The notes: generated by a model not told the origin, from the letters alone. Shown: positions 55,585-64,000, counted from the stretch's first letter. The stretch: DNA of 64,000 nucleotides from Roseovarius pacificus (GCF_900142665.1 NZ_FRBR01000007.1:124001-188000); one strand, 5' to 3'. Numbers and translations: made by a program.

Positions 55585-56250
55585 TCAAAACGCCTCTTCG
55601 ATGATCTGCGTGCCCTTTACGCCGAGGTCATGGAGAATTGTCCGGACCGCCTTCATCATTGGAGGAGGACCGCAGAGATAGCAGCGGCTATCAGGTTCCA
55701 CGAACTGGCTGAGATACTCTCGGTCGAGCCTCCGTTGCGGCACGCTGGCACCGGATTCGTCCACCACGAAGGCCGTTTTCAGCCCTTCCATGGCCTCGAA
55801 TTTCTCGCGCCAGATGATGTCGGTTTCGGTCTTGTTGGCGAAAACCAGTGTTGATCCTTCAAGTGTGCCGTGATCGTTCAGCTGCTTGCGCAACACCGCG
55901 ATCATCGGTGTGATGCCGGCACCGCCGGCGATGAACACTCCTGGCCCCTTGTCCGAAATTGCCCCGAACGGTCCCGTTATCTTCACCTCGTCGCCCGGCT
56001 TCATCCTGCCTATCTGCTCTGTCACACCATGATGATCGGGGTAGGATTTGATGACGAATTCCAGGGTCGGCTCGTCGGGCAGTGTGACTGGCGTGAAAGG
56101 CCTGCCCTTGTCCTCCCATCCTTCCTTGAGCAAATGCAGTTCCACCCCTTGTCCCGGCGTATAATCGAAGCCGTCGGGATGGTCGAAAATTAGATGATAT
56201 GTGTCATGCGTGACGGGTTCGATCCGTTTCAGGGGCAGGTGAAATGCCAT
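55585..56250 (-). CDS. FAD/NAD(P)-binding ferredoxin reductase-type oxidoreductase
   Basis: A 221-residue flavoprotein of the ferredoxin-NADP reductase superfamily: YTPGQGVELHL, FAD motif RPFTPVTLP, NAD(P) motif FIAGGAGITPMIAVL, and CGPPPMMKAV near the C-terminus. No iron-sulfur or globin domain is fused to it. It passes electrons between NAD(P)H and a partner protein. It is first in the minus-strand unit with ctaD and is divergent from nsrR, with the palindromic operators between, which suggests control by NsrR. Confidence 0.88.
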   Translation of the reverse strand: MAFHLPLKRIEPVTHDTYHLIFDHPDGFDYTPGQGVELHLLKEGWEDKGRPFTPVTLPDEPTLEFVIKSYPDHHGVTEQIGRMKPGDEVKITGPFGAISDKGPGVFIAGGAGITPMIAVLRKQLNDHGTLEGSTLVFANKTETDIIWREKFEAMEGLKTAFVVDESGASVPQRRLDREYLSQFVEPDSRCYLCGPPPMMKAVRTILHDLGVKGTQIIEEAF

Positions 56251-56354
56251 TGCGTGCCTCCTTGCTATTACCCAAATGGACGATCTCTATTTGGCAGGCG
56301 CGTTCTTCACACATGTCTCCACCGACTTCTGGCCGGTTGGTCCGCATATTTATT

Positions 56355-56406
56355 TGGTATTTGAAATACCATTTATCCTCCGATATAACTGGTATTGTCA
56401 ATACCA
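56355..56406. promoter_or_regulatory. Two perfect 17-bp palindromes, probable Rrf2/NsrR operators
   Basis: TGGTATTTGAAATACCA (56355-56371) and TGGTATTGTCAATACCA (56390-56406): 8-bp arms around a single centre base, 35 bp apart. They fill the interval between the divergent reductase gene and the Rrf2 regulator. The consensus is TGGTATT-N3-AATACCA. Confidence 0.75.
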
Positions 56407-56421
56407 ATTTAAGGAACATGA

Positions 56422-56859
56422 ATGCGACTTGCATCTTTCACTGATTACGGCCTGCGTGTCCTGATGCGTCTGGCCGGTGCGCCCGATGAAGCTGTCTCAA
56501 CCGGGCAGATCGCCGAGGAGTTCGAGATATCGCAACATCATCTGGCAAAGGTGGTACAGGATCTCGGACGCGGCGGCTTCGTCCGCAGCCGGCGCGGCCG
56601 GAGCGGCGGGCTGCAACTGGCCCGACCGCCGCAAACGATCACGCTCGGCGAGGTCGTGCGCCACCTCGAACAGCGCTTCGCTATCGTCGAGTGTTTCAGG
56701 GAAGACGGCGGTTCGTGCACACTGAAGCCACGATGTCGCCTGAAGCCCAGGCTGGCTGCGGCACGTGAAGCATTCATGTCGGAGCTTGACCGATCGACCA
56801 TGGCGGACTGCGCCTGGTCCGGTGACGGGCCGGAGGAGCCACGGGTTCGGGTCGTATGA
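56422..56859 (+). CDS. nsrR: Rrf2 family regulator, NsrR-like
   Basis: The 145-residue protein has the Rrf2 winged helix at its N-terminus (MRLASFTDYGLRVLMRLAGA, EEFEISQHHLAKVVQDLGRGGFV) and three Cys for an iron-sulfur cluster (Cys91, Cys99, Cys105 in ECFREDGGSCTLKPRC). That spacing fits NsrR, the nitric oxide-sensing repressor, better than IscR or RirA. The two palindromes end 16 bp upstream of its ATG, so autoregulation is likely. It heads the plus-strand unit with a DUF6522-like gene and a CBS gene. Confidence 0.87.
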   Translation: MRLASFTDYGLRVLMRLAGAPDEAVSTGQIAEEFEISQHHLAKVVQDLGRGGFVRSRRGRSGGLQLARPPQTITLGEVVRHLEQRFAIVECFREDGGSCTLKPRCRLKPRLAAAREAFMSELDRSTMADCAWSGDGPEEPRVRVV

Positions 56860-56883
56860 TGCGCCGGGAACGGGAGAAAACCG

Positions 56884-57321
56884 ATGACAAAGATCGAAAT
56901 TGCCGACGATATGATGCAGGTCGACGCCAAGGTGCTTGCCAAAGCGTTACGGATGGACACCAACGACCTGAAACAGGGTATGCGCGACGGCACGATCACC
57001 GGCCGGATTGAGCGTGGTGAGGGCAAGGATGCGGGGAAGCTCCGCCTGACCTTCTTTTCGGCGGATCGCCGGGTTCGCATGACTGCGGATGAAAACGGCA
57101 ACCTCCTGACATGCAGCGCGGTGGATTTTACGAGACGGGCGATGCCGGTGTCCCGCATGGGTGGTGGGACGACCGAGGTCGAGACCGCGTACCGGGCCCA
57201 GCTCGATGCGCTGCTCGACAATGCACTGCAAGACACTTTCCCCGCCAGCGATCCGGTTGCCATCAGTTTCGACTCTCCGGGGCGAATGGTTGTCGGGTCC
57301 GGGAAACACCACGACAGATGA
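56884..57321 (+). CDS. Hypothetical protein, DUF6522-like
   Basis: A 145-residue soluble protein, MTKIEIADDMMQVDAKVLAK at the start, then LRLTFFSADRRVRMTADENG and a C-terminal tail with NALQDTFPASDPVAISF. The last segment (TFPASDPVA) occurs in several small alphaproteobacterial proteins near respiratory or denitrification genes, and I associate it with DUF6522. The function is unknown. It starts 24 bp after nsrR, so it is probably in the NsrR regulon. Confidence 0.65.
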   Translation: MTKIEIADDMMQVDAKVLAKALRMDTNDLKQGMRDGTITGRIERGEGKDAGKLRLTFFSADRRVRMTADENGNLLTCSAVDFTRRAMPVSRMGGGTTEVETAYRAQLDALLDNALQDTFPASDPVAISFDSPGRMVVGSGKHHDR

Positions 57322-57454
57322 ATGTCATGCCGCCGATACTGCGATCCGATGAGGTTTCCCATCTGGAATGGCCTTCCGCTTTTCGGTGTCAGATGATTTC
57401 GCTGGTTGCGGCAAGGTCGAGTATCGCGCTCTCAGGATAGGAAAGGACGCTGTC

Positions 57455-57895
57455 ATGCTGGTCGAGAAGATCCTGCCCGATATACGCAAGCGGTTGTTGT
57501 GTATCGAGCCGACTGCGACGCTGCTTCAGGCCGCCCGGTTGCTGGATGACGGTAGAGACATGCTGCTGGTCTGTGATGTGGGCAGGGGGCTGGCGGGAAT
57601 CGTCACGAAAACGGATGTGGTGCGCATGACCGGTCGCTGTGTCGGGGCAGGCTGCACCGCGCCCGTAACCGAGGCGATGACACGTGAGGTTGTCTCCACC
57701 ACGCCCCAGGCATGGCTGCACGATGTCTGGAAGGCGATGCAAGATCGTGAGTTGAAGAACGTTCCGGTTCTCTACAATGACGGTACGCCGCTCGGCATCC
57801 TGAACGCCCGCGATGCGCTGCAGATGCTGCTGCAGGAGGTCCGTTACGAAGAAGAATTGTTGCGCGACTACGCCATGAGCCTCGGCTACCGCTGA
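57455..57895 (+). CDS. CBS domain protein
   Basis: A 146-residue protein with two CBS motifs: LLCIEPTATLLQAARLLDDGRDMLLVCD with GLAGIVTKTDVVR, and VVSTTPQAWLHDVWKAMQDRELKNVPVL with GILNARDAL. Such tandem CBS proteins bind adenine nucleotides and act as energy sensors. The ATG at 57455 has GAAAGGA upstream. Its location after nsrR and the DUF6522-like gene suggests a role in the same stress response. Its end lies 30 bp before an IS6 remnant. Confidence 0.85.
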   Translation: MLVEKILPDIRKRLLCIEPTATLLQAARLLDDGRDMLLVCDVGRGLAGIVTKTDVVRMTGRCVGAGCTAPVTEAMTREVVSTTPQAWLHDVWKAMQDRELKNVPVLYNDGTPLGILNARDALQMLLQEVRYEEELLRDYAMSLGYR

Positions 57896-57931
57896 GCCGC
57901 TTGAGCAGGAATCGCCATTGCCGCTGTTCAA

Positions 57932-58465
57932 GCCCTTGCGCGCCCGATGATCGGCGTCTGGTGTGAGCGTTTGGAGCGGTTTGATATAGCTTCGCAACTT
58001 GTCCGTCACGACGACACGCGGTTTGCCAAAGCGGGCTATCAGCCGTCTGAGGAAACGCTTTGTTGCCTTGGCGTTTCGCCGTGGCTGCACTGGGATGTCC
58101 AGAACGTCGCCGTTCGCATCCACTGCTCGCCAAAGCCATACCTTCATACCGTTGATCGGGAGGACAACTTCGTCCAGGTGCCATTTATCGGCAGTGGAGG
58201 GACGGTCGCGCTTGATGCAATCGGTGAAATGCCGGCCAAACCGGTTTATCCATTTGCGCACGGTTTCCCGGCTGACCGTAACGACGCGCTCGGCCAGCAG
58301 ATCCTCGACATCCGCCGTGCTGAGGCCAAAACGGATGGCACACCCAAACCGCATAAGCGACGATATCATGGGCGAAACAGTAGCCTTTCAGGCGTGGCAT
58401 ATTGGCTGGTATCTTCATGGAGGTCGGCTAGGCGCTCCACTCAAGGTCAGCAAGCTGGCAATGCC
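57932..58465 (-). mobile_element. IS6-like insertion sequence remnant 1, frameshifted and truncated
   Basis: The terminal repeat GGCATTGCCAGCTTGC (minus strand, 58465-58450) is intact. The transposase starts MKIPANMPRLKGYCFAHDIV, shifts frame near 58340, then continues FGLSTADVEDLLAERVVTVS, NRFGRHFTDCIKRDRPS and KWHLDEVVLPINGMK, and ends after RARKGLN near 57935. The last catalytic residue and the other IS end are lost, so it is dead. Confidence 0.88.
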
Positions 58466-58476
58466 GTGGTCTGGTT

Positions 58477-59280
58477 TCATGCCCCCTTATCAAGCTCTGC
58501 CATCGCATTTGCGGTGTCCTTGTCAGCCGGAAAGAAGGCCTCGATCGTGACTTCTGACAACGTAACATCGACCGCCGTTCCGAAGACCGTTGTCGTGGTC
58601 AGGAATGACAATGATCCGAGATCGGTCTTCAGCCGGAAGGGCACCGCGACCGCTTGAACATTCCCGCGTACGGGATGATCGGTCCGCGCCGCCGCTGGAT
58701 GCGGCAACGCCTCCAGCTCGTCCCTGAGCGCGGCGAGTACCGGATCGGCCGAGTGTTCGATTTCATGGCTGAGGCGGGTTAGAACGTGCTCGCGCCATTC
58801 CAACAGGTTGAGGATGCGCGAAGCCAGTCCTTCGGGGTGGAGGCTCAATCGCAGAACGTTCACGTCGCCTTCCAGAAGGTGAGGCGAGACATCGGCCAAG
58901 AGGTGCGACACGGCGGCATTCGCGGACAGCATCGTCCAGTGACGATCAACCGCCAATGCGGGATGGGGGAGATGCCCGTGCAAGATACGGTCAATCGCCT
59001 CGCGTGCGGCAGAAAGCTCTGGCGCATCAAGGGGCCGCTGGGGAAAAACCGGCGCGTAGCCGGCTGTATGGAGCATAACGTTGCGTTCGCGTAGCGGTAC
59101 ATCGAGCTGGCGGGTCAGTTGCAGGACCATCTCGCGGCTAGGACGCGAGCGCCCGGATTCGAGGAAGCTGAGATGCCGCTGGGAAATGTTCGCATCGAGC
59201 GCGAGCGCGAGCTGGCTGAGCCGCCGCCTCTTCCGCCACTGCTTCAGCTGATATCCGATATGGTTTTCTGGCGATTTCAT
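58477..59280 (-). CDS. XRE family regulator with MmyB-like ligand-binding domain
   Basis: A 267-residue regulator. Residues 8-65 form a helix-turn-helix (LKQWRKRRRLSQLALALDAN, ISQRHLSFLESGRSRPSREM), and the rest is an MmyB-type sensor domain (ALAVDRHWTMLSANAAVSHLLA, LHPEGLASRILNL). Such proteins bind fatty-acid-like ligands in known structures. The gene is divergent from two small genes, and a perfect palindrome (59315-59331) lies between, so it probably controls itself and them. The whole block is bracketed by two IS6 remnants. Confidence 0.87.
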   Translation of the reverse strand: MKSPENHIGYQLKQWRKRRRLSQLALALDANISQRHLSFLESGRSRPSREMVLQLTRQLDVPLRERNVMLHTAGYAPVFPQRPLDAPELSAAREAIDRILHGHLPHPALAVDRHWTMLSANAAVSHLLADVSPHLLEGDVNVLRLSLHPEGLASRILNLLEWREHVLTRLSHEIEHSADPVLAALRDELEALPHPAAARTDHPVRGNVQAVAVPFRLKTDLGSLSFLTTTTVFGTAVDVTLSEVTIEAFFPADKDTANAMAELDKGA

Positions 59281-59314
59281 GCGAACTTTCTAACCGACCA
59301 CCAACAGCATGACC

Positions 59315-59331
59315 ATTACCTCCGAGGTAAT
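59315..59331. promoter_or_regulatory. 17-bp palindrome, probable operator of the MmyB-like regulator
   Basis: ATTACCTCCGAGGTAAT is a perfect palindrome with 8-bp arms and one central base. It lies 35 bp upstream of the regulator's ATG and 83 bp upstream of the divergent membrane-protein gene. Confidence 0.6.
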
Positions 59332-59413
59332 CGACGCGAGATCAGAGATGCGCGAGATTCACTTCACCGTTCGGTTTCCCATGATGGGTGGCCGACGTCA
59401 CTCGGAGAGAAAT

Positions 59414-59812
59414 ATGACTGATCTCGGACACCGATTTTCTTTGCAGGCCATCCTCGCCATCGATGCGGCGACCTGCGCGATCATGGGTGCATTGCTGGTT
59501 TTCGCATCCGAACCGATCGCAGGGCTGACCGGCATCCCCGAACCGTTTCTGTTCGTTGCCGGGCTGCTTCTGCTGCCGATTGCGGTTTTTATGGCGGTAT
59601 TCGCCCGGGTCGCGACCATCCCCGCCTGGGCTGTGCAGATGGTTGTCGCAGGCAACGTGCTTTGGGTTCTGGGCAGTGTGATCCTGCCAATCGCCGGGCT
59701 GATCGCACCCAACGGGCTGGGCTGGGCTTTTCTTCTCGTGCAGGCGGTCGCCGTTGCCATTTTCGCGAGCCTCGAATGGGCCGCACGGCAGTATCCGGCC
59801 AGCTGCGCCTGA
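59414..59812 (+). CDS. Small hydrophobic membrane protein
   Basis: A 132-residue protein with four hydrophobic helices (LAIDAATCAIMGALLVF, FLFVAGLLLLPIAVFMAVFA, MVVAGNVLWVLGSVIL, LGWAFLLVQAVAVAIFASL). I know similar hypothetical membrane proteins next to MmyB-type regulators but no function. The ATG at 59414 has GGAGAGA upstream; the longer frame from 59309 would include the operator. It is probably cotranscribed with the DUF1330 gene 20 bp downstream. Confidence 0.7.
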   Translation: MTDLGHRFSLQAILAIDAATCAIMGALLVFASEPIAGLTGIPEPFLFVAGLLLLPIAVFMAVFARVATIPAWAVQMVVAGNVLWVLGSVILPIAGLIAPNGLGWAFLLVQAVAVAIFASLEWAARQYPASCA

Positions 59813-59832
59813 ACTCGGGAAAGGAGAGAGAC

Positions 59833-60156
59833 ATGACCAGCTATGCCATCGGCCACCTGCACAAAGTCGAAATGGGCGCCGATATCATCACCTACCTCGA
59901 AACCATCGACGCCACCCTGGCACCGTTCGACGGGAAGTTTGTCATTCATGGCGGACAGAAACACCAGCTTGAAGGATCTTTTCCCGGCGATCTGATCGTG
60001 ATCGCCTTTCCAAGCATGGCTCAGGCCCACGCCTGGTACGCGTCCCCGGCCTACCAGGAGATTCTTCCGCTACGATCGAGAAATGCCGAGGGCAACGTGT
60101 TTCTGATCGAAGGCGTGAATGCGGATCACAGGGCCACCGATATCCTTTCGTCATAG
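59833..60156 (+). CDS. DUF1330 family protein
   Basis: A 107-residue protein of the dimeric ferredoxin-like fold: YAIGHLHKVEMGADIITYLE, GGQKHQLEGSFPGDLIVIAF and FPSMAQAHAWYASPAYQEI, the last being the DUF1330 signature (AxAWYxSPxYQ). The function is unknown; relatives are often near stress or transport genes. AAGGAGAG stands just upstream. It belongs to the unit divergent from the MmyB-like regulator. Confidence 0.88.
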   Translation: MTSYAIGHLHKVEMGADIITYLETIDATLAPFDGKFVIHGGQKHQLEGSFPGDLIVIAFPSMAQAHAWYASPAYQEILPLRSRNAEGNVFLIEGVNADHRATDILSS

Positions 60157-60192
60157 AGAGCACTGAAGATACGCTGATGCAGGAGGTTGGAA

Positions 60193-61002
60193 GGCATTGC
60201 CAACTTGCTTGCCCGTCGGCTTTTGCATAGGCGGCCGGTATGAAGATACCTTGCACGATGCCTCGCCTCAAAGACTACCGTTTTCCTCGCGGGATCGTCG
60301 CCTATGCGCTCTGAGCGTATCATCGTTTCGCGCTCAGCACGGCGGATATCTAGGATCTGCTTGCCAAAGGCGGCGTGATGGTCAGCCGGGAAACCGTCCG
60401 GAACTGGGTGAACCGGTTTGGCCGTCATTTCGCTGATTGCATCAAGCGCGACAGACCGGGCACCAGTGACAAATGGCATCTGGATGAAGTCGTTGTTCCC
60501 ATCAATGGCGAGAAGTTCCGGCTCTGGCGGGCAGTCGACGCGAATGGGACCGTGCTCGACGTTCTCGTGCAAAAGCAACGTAATGCGAAGGCCGCCAGCC
60601 GGTTCCTGAAGCGGCTGATCGACCGACCGAATTGGCGCCGCGGGTCGTGATCACCGACAGGCTGCGCAGTTACATCAGGCCGAGTCGCAATCTTGCCGCA
60701 AATGCTGATCGTCGGGCACACAAGGGCTTGAACAACCGGATCGAAGGATCTCATCGGCCGACCCGAAAGCGAGAGAAGCTCATGGGGCGCTTCGAGTCAC
60801 CTGGACAAGCGCGGAGATTTCTGGCCGCACATGACCAGATCAACACGACCATCCGTCCCTGCCGCTATCGTCTCATCGCCAAATCCTATCGCCACGCCAG
60901 GGCCGATGCTTTCGACCTGTCGCACAGTCACGCACGCGCTCGAAATGACAGCCTGACGGGTTTGGGTCAGGCCGCATTCGGGGCAAATAAGTTGGCAATG
61001 CC
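60193..61002 (+). mobile_element. IS6-like insertion sequence 2, complete ends, inactive transposase
   Basis: Terminal repeats GGCATTGCCAACTT (60193-60206) and its reverse complement (60989-61002) bound an 810-bp element, the normal IS6 size. The transposase starts at 60240 (MKIPCTMPRLKDYRFPRGIV) but has stop codons after AYAL and after STADI, and shifts frame near 60640, where WRRGS stops and APRVVITDRLRSYI continues. The end HDQINTTIRPCRYRLIAKSY is present. It is inverted relative to remnant 1. The flanking 8-mers do not match, so no target duplication is visible. Confidence 0.9.
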
Positions 61003-61058
61003 AGATCGGAAGCTTTGCCTGGATCCAAGAAATCGCGACTCGTATATTTCCCTCTCTG

Positions 61059-63476
61059 TCAGGCCCTTAAACGCCGACCTTCAGGGTCAAACGCCGCGTT
61101 GTGCAGGATGCGGGCCCGGTGGGGCTTGCCGAGGATCATCACTTCGACCTCGTCTCCGGCTTTTGCCACCTTAGGATTGGTATACCCTAGCGCCAGGGAT
61201 TTTCCGACTGAGTAACCGTAGGCACCCGAGGTTACGCGCCCGACCGATTGGCCATGGGGCGTAAAGATCGGCTCACCTCCACTGGCATCGGCATCGTTAA
61301 TCGCGTCAATTTCAAGGATCGATAAAGTTTCGCGCGGCGCTTTGTCCTTGATCTCCAGATACGCCTCTTTATGCAGAAAATCCTTATCCAGTTTGATCAG
61401 CCCGGCAAGACCCGTTTCCTGTGGCCAGTACTCCTGTGAATACTCGCGTCCCCACGAGCCGTAACCTTTTTCGATCCGCAGACTGCCGAGGGCGCGCCCA
61501 CCTACCGGACCGCCGCCAGAATTCCGCGCTGCACTCAGCAGGGCCGAGTAAAGGCGCAACTGATCTTTTTCGGCGCAATGCAATTCCCAACCAAGATCAC
61601 CGGTGAAGGAGACGCGAATTGCCAGACAGGAGACACCGGCCACCTCAATGTTCCTGGAACACATGAAGGGGAATCCCTCGTTGCTGAGAACCGCGTTGGT
61701 GAGCCGCTGCAACATCTCCCGCGACTTTGGCCCGGCGACATTGAAGCTGACGATGCGGTCGGTAGCTATCTCGAAGGTCGTTCCCTCAGGCAGTGGGACC
61801 ATGTTGAAGAAACGCTGATGATAGCGTTCGGCCATGCCGGATCCGATCATCATATATTCGTCTGTCGCGACTTTGGTGATCGTGAAGTCCCCGGCCACGC
61901 CGCCGCGCACGGAAATCATCGGCGTCAAACATGAGCGCCCGATTTCGGAGGGCACCCGGTTGGCGACGAGCCGATCAAGCCAGTCCTGTGCACCAGACCC
62001 CCTGATCACGTAATTGGCAAAGTGCGAGATATCGATCACCCCGACCGACTGACGCAACATCTGTACCTCTTGACCCACCGTGCCCCACCAGTTCTGCCTT
62101 GTGAAACTGTTGGTTTCCTTGACGCCGGGTGTCTCGGCGAACCAAAGCGGATGCTCCCAGCCGCAGTTCAATCCGAAAACGGCACCTAAGTCGCTTTGCA
62201 TTTGGTAGGCAGGACGCACCCGCGCCGGGCGTCCTGCGGATCGTTCTTCGTTGGGGAAATGAATGGCGAAGCGATTGGCGTATTGATCCTCTACCCGCGC
62301 TTTGGTGAACTTTTTGTCCGCCCAGTCGCCAAAACGGGCAAGATCCCACGCAAACATGTCATATTGCGGTTCTCCGTCGATGATCCATTGCGCGGAGAGC
62401 AGGCCCAGCCCACCGGATTGAGAAAAACCAGGGATAATACCACCACAGAGGAAGTAGTTCTGCAACTCGGGGACGGGGCCCCAAAGTGCGTTGGCATCCG
62501 GCGACCAGATCATAGGACCATTGATTACGCGTTTGACACCTGCGGTTTCGGCACATGGGACGCGCGCAATCGCGCGGATCACGTTTTCCATGATCCTGTC
62601 AAGGTCATCGGGGAAAAGCTCATGAGAGAAATCCAGTGGCGTTCCCTCTTCTGCCCAGAACCGCATGTTGCGTTCATAGGCACCAATCAGGAAACCATTG
62701 CCCTCCTGGCGGAAGTAGTATTCGCCGTCCCGATCTGCGATCGACGGTAAACGGCGACCAAGATTTGCGACTTCCGGAATGGTTTCCGTGACGAAATACT
62801 GATGCTCGGTCGGTTGCAGCGGTAGAGTCAGCCCGGCCAGGGCCGCTACCTCACGCCCCCACAGGCCAGCGGCATTAATCACCCATTGCGTGTGAATGTC
62901 CCCTTTTTCGGTGCGTACAATCCAGCTGCCGTCGGGTTGTTGATCGGTGCCAGTCACCGGGCAAAATCGTTCTATCTGGGCGCCAAGGGCGCGCGCGCCA
63001 GCAGCGTAGGCCATTGTCACACCCGAAGGATCGACATTGCCTCCATCGGGTTCGAACATGATACAGCGTACATCGTCGAATTGTGCCAGCGGATGCAGTT
63101 CGCGTGCCTCTTCACGGCTGACTTCGAAAAAGTTCAGATCATAGTATTTGGCCTTGGCCTCTTGCAAGCGTAGCTGATGTTCGCGCGCCTCGGTCTGCGC
63201 AAGATAAAGTGAACCCGGCTGGAACACGCCGCAGCCTTGGCCGGTCTCCTGTTCGAGTTGCTTGTAGAGGTTCATCGTATAATGCTGAATGCGGGTGATA
63301 TTGTTGTTGTCGTGCAGCCCGTGGATATTCGCGGCGGCATGCCAACTCGACCCGCTGGTCAGTTCATCGCGTTCCAGCAGGATCACATCCTGCCAGCCCA
63401 GCTTCGCGAGGTGATACAGAATGGAACATCCGACCAGACCACCACCGATTACAACTGCTTGAGTATGAGTCTTCAT
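61059..63476 (-). CDS. Dimethylglycine/sarcosine dehydrogenase-like FAD oxidoreductase
   Basis: The 805-residue protein has an N-terminal DAO domain (FAD motif VVIGGGLVGCSILYHLAKLG, LLERDELTSGSSWHAA with the flavin-linking region), a central FAO_M-type domain, and a C-terminal GcvT-like folate-binding domain (GVIDISHFANYVIRG, GRSCLTPMISVRGGVAGDFT, SFTGDLGWELH). This is the architecture of dimethylglycine and sarcosine dehydrogenases, which demethylate N-methylglycines and load the carbon on tetrahydrofolate. The exact substrate is unclear. The MttB-like gene at 14335 would be a plausible upstream step. Confidence 0.9.
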   Translation of the reverse strand: MKTHTQAVVIGGGLVGCSILYHLAKLGWQDVILLERDELTSGSSWHAAANIHGLHDNNNITRIQHYTMNLYKQLEQETGQGCGVFQPGSLYLAQTEAREHQLRLQEAKAKYYDLNFFEVSREEARELHPLAQFDDVRCIMFEPDGGNVDPSGVTMAYAAGARALGAQIERFCPVTGTDQQPDGSWIVRTEKGDIHTQWVINAAGLWGREVAALAGLTLPLQPTEHQYFVTETIPEVANLGRRLPSIADRDGEYYFRQEGNGFLIGAYERNMRFWAEEGTPLDFSHELFPDDLDRIMENVIRAIARVPCAETAGVKRVINGPMIWSPDANALWGPVPELQNYFLCGGIIPGFSQSGGLGLLSAQWIIDGEPQYDMFAWDLARFGDWADKKFTKARVEDQYANRFAIHFPNEERSAGRPARVRPAYQMQSDLGAVFGLNCGWEHPLWFAETPGVKETNSFTRQNWWGTVGQEVQMLRQSVGVIDISHFANYVIRGSGAQDWLDRLVANRVPSEIGRSCLTPMISVRGGVAGDFTITKVATDEYMMIGSGMAERYHQRFFNMVPLPEGTTFEIATDRIVSFNVAGPKSREMLQRLTNAVLSNEGFPFMCSRNIEVAGVSCLAIRVSFTGDLGWELHCAEKDQLRLYSALLSAARNSGGGPVGGRALGSLRIEKGYGSWGREYSQEYWPQETGLAGLIKLDKDFLHKEAYLEIKDKAPRETLSILEIDAINDADASGGEPIFTPHGQSVGRVTSGAYGYSVGKSLALGYTNPKVAKAGDEVEVMILGKPHRARILHNAAFDPEGRRLRA

Positions 63477-64000
63477 CTTTTCCTTCGTTTTCCGTCTTGG
63501 GTTTCGGTCAGAAGCGACGCCTGCGGCGTCGTCTCAGGATGCAACTGGGAATGGTTGGGGCGTTTAGATTAGTTCCAATAGCCCCAAGGCTTTGACTGCT
63601 GGCTTCGACACGCTTTATCATCGTCTTGAGCGACGAGGGTCGCGGCGTTGGATAGGAAGAAATACGGGCTTTCGGCGGTCTGTCTCAGGTATGGTGCACC
63701 AAGTCCGCGGAATTGATGGGCGACCAGGTGAAGCTTGACGCATTTCTCTGAAAAAGATGGTATTTTTCTGTATCAGCCTATGACAACAAATCTGCCGTAT
63801 TTCTTCATACGTCGCCAATCCAGGGGCTCGGGCCGGATGTGAAAAAGTGGTCGGTAACGATCTGCTTGAGGCCGTCCCTGAATGTAGGTTTCCGATCACA
63901 AGTTCAACCGGCTGGTTCATTACGTAATCTGCCGCCTGCCGCAACCGGGGCCGCTGGAACAGGTTCTTATGTAGCGACATCGTTTTCCCTGGAGTCAGAA
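63477..64000. other. Region with one doubtful minus-strand frame, cut by the window end
   Basis: A frame at 63618-63980 on the minus strand starts MSLHKNLFQRPRLRQAADYV and then loses any conserved look (Arg- and Ser-rich with few hydrophobic patterns). It could be a decayed gene start or a chance frame. The rest of the 524 bp, including the promoter region of the dehydrogenase gene, shows no clear feature. Confidence 0.3.

Overview
The window looks like the chromosome of a marine-type alphaproteobacterium of the Rhodobacteraceae (Roseobacter group). The evidence is the high GC, a gene transfer agent (GTA) remnant close to cysE, a pdhA-pdhB-pdhC operon whose E1-beta carries its own lipoyl domain, a Fur/Mur-type regulator, an opgGIH-C glucan operon in the order known from Rhodobacter sphaeroides, and several protein families typical of this group (DUF2852, a PIN protein behind an RlmI-like methyltransferase, an MttB-family methyltransferase). 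No rRNA, tRNA or CRISPR array was seen.

Layout. 0-5 kb: end of an AEC transporter, a P-loop kinase gene flanked by copies of an intergenic repeat, then GTA gene g1 followed by one 836-codon ORF that joins the start of the GTA large terminase to the end of the GTA host-specificity protein (g15). This looks like a collapsed GTA cluster. 4.5-12.5 kb: cytochrome b561, a DksA-like protein, cysE, the pyruvate dehydrogenase operon, ftsB and aidB. 12.8-16 kb: an isolated secreted protein, a frameshifted phage GpA-type terminase remnant and an mttB-like gene. 16-20 kb: a 13-codon leader peptide rich in Cys, Ile and Thr in front of cysS, cimA and a squalene/phytoene-synthase-like gene. 20-48 kb: mainly core genes (prfC, bpt, glnE, rlmI-like, zwf-pgl-pgi, eno, fur, a DEAD-box helicase, selO, mazG, speB).

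48-61 kb is an accessory region full of broken insertion sequences (IS481 twice, IS701, IS110, IS6 twice). Between them lie three cargo blocks: the periplasmic glucan operon opgG-opgI-opgH with a truncated opgC; an NsrR-linked block (NAD(P)H-type reductase, orphan cytochrome oxidase subunit I, an Rrf2 regulator, a DUF6522-like protein, a CBS protein) centred on two perfect 17-bp palindromes; and an XRE/MmyB-type regulator with two small divergent genes. The window ends with a dimethylglycine/sarcosine dehydrogenase-like gene.

How the genes work together. zwf, pgl, pgi, eno and the pdh operon cover sugar catabolism from glucose-6-phosphate to acetyl-CoA. The pdhA and zwf promoters share a 10-bp operator core, which suggests common control. 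cysE and cysS deal with cysteine and cimA with isoleucine, and the leader peptide before cysS could sense either. The MttB-like and DMGDH-like genes point to use of methylated amines. The two most unusual features are the in-frame GTA deletion fusion and the apparently leaderless leader peptide.
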